Origin: Wenzhouxiangellaceae bacterium
Lineage (GTDB): Bacteria > Pseudomonadota > Gammaproteobacteria > Xanthomonadales > Wenzhouxiangellaceae
Direction: 5' to 3'
Assembly: GCA_028289455.1 (NCBI GenBank)
Contig: JANQPN010000075.1
Coordinates: 1-64,000, forward strand
DNA length: 64,000 bases
Part shown: one piece after another, positions 45,246 through 52,791 of the stretch
Layout: each line of letters starts with the position of its first letter
Numbering within the stretch: the first letter of the stretch is position 1
Program-made: the position numbers and the translations under genes
Notes under the pieces: model-generated
The model's database searches: none
Told to the model about the DNA's origin: nothing
What the model saw: the letters and a program-made list of their open reading frames with translations, nothing else

Positions 45246-46859
45246 TTAAGCCCCCGGTAAAGTCAGGCAAAACCGGCTGCCGCTATGTTCAGCGGTGACA
45301 ACCTCGAGTGATCCACCCAGCTGTTCAGCCAGTTCGCTGGCAACCGATAGGCCAATGCCGGTGCCGGCGATAGCCCTTTCGGTTTCACGCTCAAGCCGGA
45401 AATACGGGGCAAAAATCTTTTTCCGATAACGTTCAGGAATGCCCGGTCCCTGATCTGTTAAACAGATTCTGATGAAGTCTGCATATCGATTGACCTGCAG
45501 AGAAATAACCTGGCCGGTTGGTCCGTACTTGAGTGCATTGTCGGTCAGATTACTGAGAATCTGCAGCATGCTTTCGCGGTGACAGTGAGTGGTGATATCC
45601 GCATCACACTCAATATCCAGGGTGGTCTGTCTGGCACTCAGCATCGGTAAAAAGTCTTCATGCAGATGTTCCAGCAGCTCGATAACAGGATATGCGTCAT
45701 CTTCCGGCCGATGCTGTTGTTCTTTACTGCCGGAAAAGCGCAACACGTTGTCCACCAGGTGGCTAAGCCGCTGGGTTTCCCGATGAATTACCTCTAAAGC
45801 GCGGGTTTGTTCAGTTTTCTCCGGCAGTCTTCCCAATAAAATCGATTCTGCATACATGCGTATCTGTGTCAGTGGTGTGCGCAACTCATGTGACACCCTG
45901 GCAATAAAATCCTTGCGCAGTGCAATCAGTTTGCGCTCACGCCGTAACAGCAGCAGAGCGGAACAGCCCAAAATAATGGTCATGCCCATCAGGATCATGA
46001 TGCCGTTGAGGTTGGTATGTGTGTACTGTCCGATAGCCAGCAGGCTGGTTGCCTGTCGTTCAATGATTACTGAAACACTAAATCCGGAAAACAGGCCGGC
46101 GTAATCATCCCCTTGAATCATTTTGCTGGCACTGTTGTAAGTTCTGGAATAATCCGATGAACGATAGATTACCCGCTGTTGAGTGTCTTTGACCTGAATA
46201 TGCACAAACGGACGAATGGCATCGGAATCGCCCAATGCTTCAGGCAGCAACTCATGACTGTCAACGTCTTTACCGATAAGCTGCTGCAGTGTCTCAGGGT
46301 TAAACTGCAGAGCAATAATATCGTTGCCGTTGGATGCTGGAATAATCAGCACTGTTTGGGTCGTTGCATCTTCATCCCAATGCAGGATACGAAATGATTG
46401 ACCAAAACCGGCGCCTCTTTCCGTCCGCCATTGTTGTACCTGGTTGACCGCCTCACCGGGCTCTCCCAGTAACTGGACGGTGGAGCCATCATCGCCGGAC
46501 AGGAGAAATGCTCCCTGCAGCGGGGCGCCTATGTTGTTTACAGCAATTTCATCAACCCTGTCAGCAGGCCATTGCTGAATGCCCGACTGTAATAGTTCGG
46601 CTTCACCCAGCGTTTGCACCAGGCGATAAATATTGCCATAACCGATTGATCTTAATAAGGACCGGCCGTAATTATCTGCGATCAGTTCGGCATAATCGCG
46701 CAGCAGCGAGTTGATCACCTGCTGCTGGCTGCGGGCAATATCATAGCCTTGCCTGGCCAGTGCTACGCTGAGTATCATCAAGCCTGCCAGCAGCAGCATG
46801 ATCCAACGGTTCAGATAGTTATGGGGGTGGGCTTTGTTGCGCATATCAGTGTTGACCAT
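45246..46859 (-). CDS. Sensor histidine kinase, membrane-bound
   Basis: About 537 residues from the chosen start; the start is uncertain (46859 or 46844). A first membrane helix (RWIMLLLAGLMILSVALA) is followed by a periplasmic sensor region of about 230 residues and a second helix (GIMILMGMTIILGCSALLLL). Then come the H-box (VSHELRTPLTQ), N-box (LTDNALKYGP), D-box (DQGPGIP) and G-box (GTGIGLS). It phosphorylates the response regulator whose gene starts two bases downstream. The full frame to 47030 would overlap the divergent cytochrome gene and adds only a Cys-rich, non-membrane extension, so it is not used. Confidence 0.85.
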   Translation of the reverse strand: MVNTDMRNKAHPHNYLNRWIMLLLAGLMILSVALARQGYDIARSQQQVINSLLRDYAELIADNYGRSLLRSIGYGNIYRLVQTLGEAELLQSGIQQWPADRVDEIAVNNIGAPLQGAFLLSGDDGSTVQLLGEPGEAVNQVQQWRTERGAGFGQSFRILHWDEDATTQTVLIIPASNGNDIIALQFNPETLQQLIGKDVDSHELLPEALGDSDAIRPFVHIQVKDTQQRVIYRSSDYSRTYNSASKMIQGDDYAGLFSGFSVSVIIERQATSLLAIGQYTHTNLNGIMILMGMTIILGCSALLLLRRERKLIALRKDFIARVSHELRTPLTQIRMYAESILLGRLPEKTEQTRALEVIHRETQRLSHLVDNVLRFSGSKEQQHRPEDDAYPVIELLEHLHEDFLPMLSARQTTLDIECDADITTHCHRESMLQILSNLTDNALKYGPTGQVISLQVNRYADFIRICLTDQGPGIPERYRKKIFAPYFRLERETERAIAGTGIGLSVASELAEQLGGSLEVVTAEHSGSRFCLTLPGA

Positions 46860-47007
46860 TTTGTCGGCCGTCCCGCTGAGCTGCAAGTCGGCCAAGTGCC
46901 GATGAGTGGCTGTTCTGACAAAACCCTGACATATCCCACACCCGATAACCACCTTAGCCGGGCACTTCGCTGTTAGCGTTGTACCCAGTGACATTTGGGA
47001 GAAAAAT

Positions 47008-47733
47008 GTGCGAGTACTGCTGGCGATCATATTAAACGTTGCATGGCTGCCGATGCTGTCTGCAGCTGATATATACGATAACCCTCAAAATCTGAAAGTG
47101 CTGCCGGAAGGTACTTCTGCGGGCGAGTTACGAAATACGATGAGGAATTTTGCCTTGTCCACCGGTTTGCGCTGCTTTTCCTGCCATGTCGGTGAAGAAG
47201 GGCAGCCACTGGAGACCTATGATTTCGCCAGTGACGAAAAAGAGCTGAAAGGCAAGGCGCGGGTGATGATGCAGATGGTTGGCAGAATCAATACGTCGCT
47301 GAGTGCTGAAATCGGCGATCCACATGTAGAAGTCAATTGTGTGACCTGCCATCGCGGCGTATCAAAACCAAAAATGCTGGGCACCGTACTGGCCGAGGCT
47401 GCCGAAGAGGGTGGAGCACAGGCGCTCAAGGACAAATATGCTGCTTTGCGTGAGCAGTATCACGGTACCCACAGTTATGATTTCAGTGAATTCACCATGA
47501 CTGAAATTGCCAGGCAGCGATTAGGTGCAGGACATCCAGATCAGGCATATGCCGTGCTGGATATTGTGCTGGCAGAGAATCCTGATTCGTTCCAGGGGCA
47601 CTTCTTCTATGGTGAACTCGCGCTAAGGCAAGGCAATAAGGCGCTGGCCAGGGAGCACTATGCAAGAGCGCTTGAAATCAATCCTCAGGCAGCCGGTTTT
47701 GTGCAGCCGCGGCTTGATCAGGCGAAGGAATAG
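47008..47733 (+). CDS. Reaction-centre-type c-cytochrome with TPR repeats
   Basis: A 241-residue exported protein with a GTG start and a GGGAGA site six bases before. Two haem c sites are seen: C56/C59/H60 (CFSCH) and C111/C114/H115 (CVTCH). The pattern around them (NLKVLPEGTSAGELRNTM, DFASDEKELKGKARVM) matches the photosynthetic reaction-centre cytochrome c family. No photosynthesis genes are present, so it is an ordinary periplasmic dihaem electron carrier of unknown partner. The last 90 residues look like two TPR repeats (ALRQGNKALAREHYARALEI). It is divergent from a two-component system, which may regulate it. Confidence 0.82.
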   Translation: MRVLLAIILNVAWLPMLSAADIYDNPQNLKVLPEGTSAGELRNTMRNFALSTGLRCFSCHVGEEGQPLETYDFASDEKELKGKARVMMQMVGRINTSLSAEIGDPHVEVNCVTCHRGVSKPKMLGTVLAEAAEEGGAQALKDKYAALREQYHGTHSYDFSEFTMTEIARQRLGAGHPDQAYAVLDIVLAENPDSFQGHFFYGELALRQGNKALAREHYARALEINPQAAGFVQPRLDQAKE

Positions 47734-47905
47734 GGTATGGATTGATCAGAGCTGAATACAAATACGTCCTGTGGTGGTGACGACTGCGATTCAGCTCGTT
47801 GCAGGAGTGGGTGTTGGCATAACTGGTCTCTCATCGGCTTTATCCGGCCTGCTGATGCCCGCTCCTGCAGATCAATCGTTTTATTAAAACCGGCACGTTA
47901 AAATT

Positions 47906-47932
47906 CGGGAGCCATCGTGCCAATGGCTCCCG
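47906..47932. terminator. Hairpin between the cytochrome and Spy-like genes
   Basis: CGGGAGCCAT (47906-47915) pairs with ATGGCTCCCG (47923-47932) around a seven-base loop. It lies between convergent genes, so it can end both transcripts. The 228-base gap otherwise holds nothing recognisable. Confidence 0.65.
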
Positions 47933-47961
47933 CCTTCTCCTCCCCAGGTTTTCGTTAAACT

Positions 47962-48345
47962 TCAGCTGTTGCAATCCAGTGGCGCTGCTCTTTTGTTTCC
48001 GGCGTGGCGGCGGTGTCGCGGGTGCGGCTTTGGCATGGCTTCGAATGCGGCCAACTGTTCTTCATTAAGAACAGCGGCCAGTTGAGACTGAGTATCTGAA
48101 CGGATTGCACAGATTTCATCGCGACCGGCTTCGCGTTGCTGCTGGTGAAGGGTTCGCAGCTGTTGATGCTGGTTTTGCAGGATTTCGTGCACCTGTTCTG
48201 CCTGGGGTTGATCCAGGCCAAGCTCATTGATTAAGCGATCAACGCGTGCCTGGGGATTATGCTTGCCGCTTTGAGCGGCAGTTGCCAGTACCGATACGGC
48301 CAGCAGACTAACGACAATGGCTGATTTGATTATTTGTGATTGCAT
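47962..48345 (-). CDS. Small periplasmic Spy/CpxP-like protein
   Basis: A 127-residue protein with a signal peptide ending near ATAAQS. The mature part is helical with LGLDQPQAEQVHEILQNQHQ and VLNEEQLAAFEAM, the two LTxxQ-like segments of the Spy/CpxP group of periplasmic chaperones. The tail is unusually basic (PHPRHRRHAGNKRAA). It is divergent from a BaeS-like kinase. In E. coli the BaeSR system switches on spy, so a shared envelope-stress circuit is likely. Confidence 0.7.
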   Translation of the reverse strand: MQSQIIKSAIVVSLLAVSVLATAAQSGKHNPQARVDRLINELGLDQPQAEQVHEILQNQHQQLRTLHQQQREAGRDEICAIRSDTQSQLAAVLNEEQLAAFEAMPKPHPRHRRHAGNKRAAPLDCNS

Positions 48346-48505
48346 GAAAATTCTCCTGTTTTGATATCACCTCTGTTCTGGTAATGCCCACTTTGGGCTC
48401 TTAATTTGTGGCAAATATGAAGACATTAAGAAGATTGCTGCTGATGCCTTGTCTGGCCGGCAGTGTTAAGGCAGGATGATGGCCAATCGTTGCGCATAAC
48501 AGTCA

Positions 48506-49984
48506 ATGAAGGTTCGCCTTTTCCATAAAATTCTGCTGTCAATATTCACTGCCAGTCTGGCGGCGATGATCAGCATTATGGTGTTTACCCATATCAGCTT
48601 TAAATGGGAGTTTCTGGACTATCTGGCGGAACGGGAACAGGAGCATATGCAGCAACTGCTACCCTTGCTGGCGGCTCATTATCAGGAATTCGGTAATTGG
48701 AACAGCCTTGCCGCTGACCGGCGTGAGTGGCATGAAATTTTACGATCAGGCCGGTTGGACAGGCCGGCACCACCCGGTTTTCGAGGGCCGCCGGGCAGGC
48801 CGGATCACAAACCCCGCCCGCGGCACGCCAAACAGGATGGCCGCCCGCCCCGAAGACCGCCTCCGGGTAATGACCCGATGCAGTTCCGTGCAAGAATTTA
48901 TTTGCTGGATCAACAACGGCATGTTGTTGTCGGCGGCCGGCGCCTGGATTTATCGGAATCATCAACAGAACTGCCGGTTACAGTGAATAACCGGACGGTG
49001 GGCTGGCTGGGCGCAATGCCGCTGACTGAAATTACCACGCCCGAAGAGCAGGCTTTGCTGCGCAGCCGGCTGCGGACGCTGATGATAGCGGGGTCTGTGA
49101 GTCTGGTGCTGATTGTTGCGCTTTCATTATGGCTGGCGCGGCATTTAAGCGCGCCTATCGGCAGGCTGGCCGAGGCGACCAGCCGCATTACCAGGGGGCG
49201 CCTGCAAACACGGGTTACTCCTCATGGCGCAGATGAGCTGGCCGAGCTGGCCGAAGACTTTAACGAGATGGCTGCAACCCTGGAGCGTCATGATCAGGAG
49301 CGCCAGCGCTGGGTCAGTGATATTGCCCATGAGCTGAGAACTCCACTGGCGGTACTGCGTGGTGAAATTGAAGCATTGCAGGATAAGATCAGAAATCCGG
49401 ATGAAAATGCATTGGCATCACTGCATGCAGAAGTGCAGCAGTTATCCGCGCTAGTGGCGGATTTGAGCACACTGGCGAAAAGCGACAGTGGCAGTCTGGT
49501 GTATGCCATGCAGCCGGTGCATTTGAATAAACTCCTGCAGGAAATAGTCGATGGTTTTCACAATCGCTTTAATGAACGGGATGTGGTGTTAAACATTTAC
49601 GATTGTGCTGATGAATGCTGGATTGCCGGCGATGAAATTCGATTGCGTCAGCTGACCCATAATTTGCTGGAAAACAGCCTGAGATATACCGATACAGGCG
49701 GGCGAACTGAAATTCAACTGCAGCAACGGGAGGATCGGGTTGTATTAACTGTGAATGATTCCGCGCCCGGTGTACCCGATGAGAGTTTGCCGAAGTTGTT
49801 TGATCGACTGTATCGTGCTGACAACAGCCGCAGCCGCAATACCGGCGGCTCCGGCCTGGGGCTGGCGATCGCCAAAAGCATTGTTGATGCGCACGATGGT
49901 GTGATCCGGGCAGCGCACAGTCCGTTGGGCGGGTTGAGTATTGAGGTCAGTTTACCGTTGGATCAGGAGAGAGCCGATGGATGA
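48506..49984 (+). CDS. baeS: BaeS-like sensor histidine kinase
   Basis: A 492-residue inner-membrane kinase. TM1 is at about residues 7-32, then a periplasmic domain, TM2 (MIAGSVSLVLIVALSLWLA), HAMP, the H-box with H275 (HELRTPLAVLRGEIEAL) and the ATPase domain (LTHNLLENSLRYTD, GGSGLGLAIAKSIV). The periplasmic domain carries an unusual Pro/Arg/Gly-rich insert (about residues 88-128). It overlaps the baeR-like gene by eight bases. The call rests mainly on the strong BaeR match of its partner and the Spy-like neighbour. Confidence 0.8.
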   Translation: MKVRLFHKILLSIFTASLAAMISIMVFTHISFKWEFLDYLAEREQEHMQQLLPLLAAHYQEFGNWNSLAADRREWHEILRSGRLDRPAPPGFRGPPGRPDHKPRPRHAKQDGRPPRRPPPGNDPMQFRARIYLLDQQRHVVVGGRRLDLSESSTELPVTVNNRTVGWLGAMPLTEITTPEEQALLRSRLRTLMIAGSVSLVLIVALSLWLARHLSAPIGRLAEATSRITRGRLQTRVTPHGADELAELAEDFNEMAATLERHDQERQRWVSDIAHELRTPLAVLRGEIEALQDKIRNPDENALASLHAEVQQLSALVADLSTLAKSDSGSLVYAMQPVHLNKLLQEIVDGFHNRFNERDVVLNIYDCADECWIAGDEIRLRQLTHNLLENSLRYTDTGGRTEIQLQQREDRVVLTVNDSAPGVPDESLPKLFDRLYRADNSRSRNTGGSGLGLAIAKSIVDAHDGVIRAAHSPLGGLSIEVSLPLDQERADG

Positions 49985-50660
49985 TTCCGCGAAATTAATT
50001 CTGGTGGTCGAAGACGAGCATAAAATTGCCAGGTTAATCTGTGATTACCTGCATTCCATAGGTGGGTACCGCAGTCATCACTTGGATCATGGCGACAGTG
50101 TCGTCCAATGGGTCCGCAACAACTCACCGGATCTGGTTGTGCTGGATTGGATGCTGCCGGGTACCGATGGTATTGAGCTGTGCAAACAGATACGCAGCTT
50201 CAGCCAGGTGCCGATTATTATGCTGACAGCCAGGGTCGAGGAAATTGACCGATTGCTGGGGCTGGAGCTGGGAGCGGATGATTACATCTGCAAACCATTC
50301 AGTCCGCGTGAAGTGGTGGCCAGAGTGAAAGCACAACTGCGCCGTAGCGAGATGCATCTGAAACCGCCTGAGAATCATCAGCTGGTGATTGACCCGGTCA
50401 AATTTCAGGCGGGTATCCGCGGTGAAATACTGAAGCTTACCCCTGTTGAGTTCAATCTGCTGCGCTGCCTTGCAGACAATCCCGGGCGGGTATTTTCACG
50501 CGAACAGCTAATGAATGATATCTACAGCGATTACCGGGTAGTCAGTGACCGGACAGTGGATACACACATCAAGAACCTGCGCAAAAAGCTGGCTGATGCT
50601 GCCGATGGCAATGATTTTATCGAATCAGTTTATGGTGTTGGCTATCGCTTCACCTATTAA
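49977..50660 (+). CDS. baeR: BaeR-like response regulator
   Basis: A 227-residue OmpR-family regulator. The phospho-acceptor is D57 (LVVLDWMLPGTDG). Strong matches to E. coli BaeR include EIDRLLGLELGADDYICKPF, SPREVVARVKA and the DNA-binding end YRVVSDRTVDTHIKNLRKKL. The ATG at 49977 has CAGGAGAG upstream and overlaps baeS by eight bases; an in-frame start at 49941 lies deep inside baeS and is rejected. BaeSR responds to envelope damage and toxic compounds in E. coli. Confidence 0.87.
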   Translation: MDDSAKLILVVEDEHKIARLICDYLHSIGGYRSHHLDHGDSVVQWVRNNSPDLVVLDWMLPGTDGIELCKQIRSFSQVPIIMLTARVEEIDRLLGLELGADDYICKPFSPREVVARVKAQLRRSEMHLKPPENHQLVIDPVKFQAGIRGEILKLTPVEFNLLRCLADNPGRVFSREQLMNDIYSDYRVVSDRTVDTHIKNLRKKLADAADGNDFIESVYGVGYRFTY

Positions 50661-50719
50661 TATCAATTGCTACAAACCAATATCTCAGTAATTAATACCC
50701 GGCCGGGCCAATAGACAAA

Positions 50720-50752
50720 TTATTAACCCGTTATTAACCCGGCTTTAACCGA
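50720..50752 (+). promoter_or_regulatory. Tandem 11-bp repeats, likely OmpR/PhoB-type operator
   Basis: TTATTAACCCG occurs twice in tandem (50720-50730 and 50731-50741), followed by a degenerate third copy, GCTTTAACCGA (50742-50752). An 11-bp step is the usual spacing for OmpR/PhoB-family binding. A -10-like TATATT lies at 50769-50774, and the haem peroxidase starts at 50850. The nearest such regulator is the BaeR-like gene just upstream, so it is the first candidate to bind. Confidence 0.55.
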
Positions 50753-50849
50753 CTTTCACAATTTATCCTATATTCGTCCATTTCTGCTCCACAGTGCAGG
50801 CCTAATCTGAGCCTGAAAAACCAGCACTTCCCCAAAACGAGAGCAGAGA

Positions 50850-52616
50850 ATGATGACTAAACGACTATTAATTTCCTCCCTGCTGGTGGCATTGACCAGC
50901 CAATACTCGAGCATCAGTGCGCAGGATGCAGAACAGCCGGTGTCGGCATCTGAAAACATTTTGCAGCAGGCCGATGCCAATGCTGTTGACCCTGATGTTT
51001 CTCCGGTGCGGCGAATTCAGCGACCGCCTTTTGATGATGGCAGACCGGGCAACCGGCCACCATCGCCCATTGATGAAATCCGCAGTATCGACGGCAGTGG
51101 TAATAATCCCAACTTCCCGGAGTTGAATGCTGCAGAAACCGATCTGGCCCGCCTGGGGCAAAGTGACTATGCCGATGGCATCTCTGCACTGACAGGTGAG
51201 CAGCGGCCATCCCCGAGACTGATCAGCAGCCTGGTCAATGCGCAGGAAGATTCCCTTCCAAACAGGCGCGGTACCACCGATTATTTATGGCAATGGGGGC
51301 AGTTTCTGGATCACGATGTGGATTTGACGGATGGTGTTGATCCGGCTGAGCCGGAAGATATTGAAGTGCCAGCTGGCGATCCGTTCTTTGATCCTGACAA
51401 TGCCGGTACTGTGGTGATTGCATTCAACCGTTCAATCTGGAACCCGGAAACCGGGACTGGTGAAGACAATCCGCGCCAGCAGCTGAATGAGATAACCGGA
51501 TGGATTGATGCTTCCAATGTTTATGGTTCTGACACAGAGCGGGCAGAAGAGCTGCGCGCGCTTGATGGTACCGGGAAACTGAAAACCAGCGATGGCAATC
51601 TGCTGCCGTTCAATGAGGCCGGACTGCCTAATGCAGGTGGATCCGGTAGTGAGCTGTTTCTGGGAGGTGATGTACGCGCCAATGAGCAGTTGGGCCTTAC
51701 TGCTATGCATACGCTGTTCGTGCGCGAACATAACCGCCTGGCCGATGAGCTGGCTGCCGAGAATCCGGATTGGGAGGGCGAGGAAATTTATCAGCGGGCG
51801 CGCGCCATCGTAGCCGGGCAGATGCAGGTGATTACCTATAATGAATTCCTGCCCGCATTACTGGGCAACAATGCCCTGTCGCGCTATCGGGGCTACCAGC
51901 CAGATGTGGATGCCAGTATTGTTAACGAATTTTCTACTGCAGCCTATCGGTTGGGGCACAGTATGCTGAACGGTCAGATTTTACGGGTAGATGCTGACGG
52001 CAATGAAATCGATGCCGGGCATCTGGCACTGCGCGATGCGTTTTTCCGACCGGACAGACTGATTACCGAGGGTGGCATTGATCCGATGCTGCGAGGACTG
52101 GCCGGTCAGCGCAGCCAGGAAATTGATGTGCGTATCATTGATGATGTGCGTAATTTTCTATTCGGTCAGCCGGGTTCCGGCGGTTTTGATCTGGCGTCGC
52201 TGAATATTCAACGAGGCCGCGATCATGGGTTGCCATCCTACAATGATATGCGTGAAGTCCTTGGGCTGCGTAGGGTCAGGAACTTTAATCAGATCAGCAA
52301 CTCACCGGAGGTACGTCAGCGCCTGCGCGACGCGTATGACAATGTAGACCAGATCGATCTGTGGGTTGGCGGTCTAGCGGAAGATCATGTACGTGGAGCC
52401 ATGGTGGGGCCGACTTTCTTTGCGATTTTGAAACATCAGTTTGAAGTCTTAAGAGATGGCGACCGGTTCTGGTATACACGTACATTAAGCCGTGAGCAGG
52501 TCCGGCGGCTGGAGCGAACCCGTCTCTCTGACATTATTCGTCGCAACACCGAAATCGGTAATGAATTGCAGAACAATGTGTTCTTTATGCGAGGAAATCC
52601 GAATACGGATAACTAA
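50850..52616 (+). CDS. Exported animal-type haem peroxidase
   Basis: A 588-residue protein with a signal peptide. It has the peroxidase-cyclooxygenase family pattern: distal His H155 in GQFLDHDVDLTDG, the calcium-binding DLTDG segment, LFVREHNRLADEL, and proximal His H370 in AYRLGHSML. It should use hydrogen peroxide to oxidise halides or phenolic compounds outside the cytoplasm. A second ATG directly follows the first. Upstream lie 11-bp repeats and a strong terminator ends it. Confidence 0.88.
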   Translation: MMTKRLLISSLLVALTSQYSSISAQDAEQPVSASENILQQADANAVDPDVSPVRRIQRPPFDDGRPGNRPPSPIDEIRSIDGSGNNPNFPELNAAETDLARLGQSDYADGISALTGEQRPSPRLISSLVNAQEDSLPNRRGTTDYLWQWGQFLDHDVDLTDGVDPAEPEDIEVPAGDPFFDPDNAGTVVIAFNRSIWNPETGTGEDNPRQQLNEITGWIDASNVYGSDTERAEELRALDGTGKLKTSDGNLLPFNEAGLPNAGGSGSELFLGGDVRANEQLGLTAMHTLFVREHNRLADELAAENPDWEGEEIYQRARAIVAGQMQVITYNEFLPALLGNNALSRYRGYQPDVDASIVNEFSTAAYRLGHSMLNGQILRVDADGNEIDAGHLALRDAFFRPDRLITEGGIDPMLRGLAGQRSQEIDVRIIDDVRNFLFGQPGSGGFDLASLNIQRGRDHGLPSYNDMREVLGLRRVRNFNQISNSPEVRQRLRDAYDNVDQIDLWVGGLAEDHVRGAMVGPTFFAILKHQFEVLRDGDRFWYTRTLSREQVRRLERTRLSDIIRRNTEIGNELQNNVFFMRGNPNTDN

Positions 52617-52687
52617 CTGTAGTACAAAGCAATAACGCGAAGCCACGCGTTGGCCCCGTAGCCAGAGTTAATCAATAATCGCAGCAG

Positions 52688-52719
52688 CGGATATGGCAAT
52701 GCCATATCCGTTTTTTTTT
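52688..52719 (+). terminator. Strong intrinsic terminator
   Basis: CGGATATGGC (52688-52697) pairs with GCCATATCCG (52701-52710), then nine Ts (52711-52719). This is a textbook intrinsic terminator after the haem peroxidase. Confidence 0.9.
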
Positions 52720-52791
52720 ATTTTGTCTCCTAAGTAACGTCCTTTGCGTTTAACTGTAAGTAAGCCAAAAAATTGAATTGCAGGTGTAGTT

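Noticed and set aside
46860..47030. Upstream extension of the sensor kinase to 47030
   Set aside because: It overlaps the divergent cytochrome start, and its residues form no membrane or sensor segment. The starts at 46859/46844 precede the first helix directly.
47008..47733. Reaction-centre cytochrome as a sign of photosynthesis
   Set aside because: No reaction-centre, pigment or puf/puh genes are present. This cytochrome family also occurs in many non-photosynthetic bacteria.
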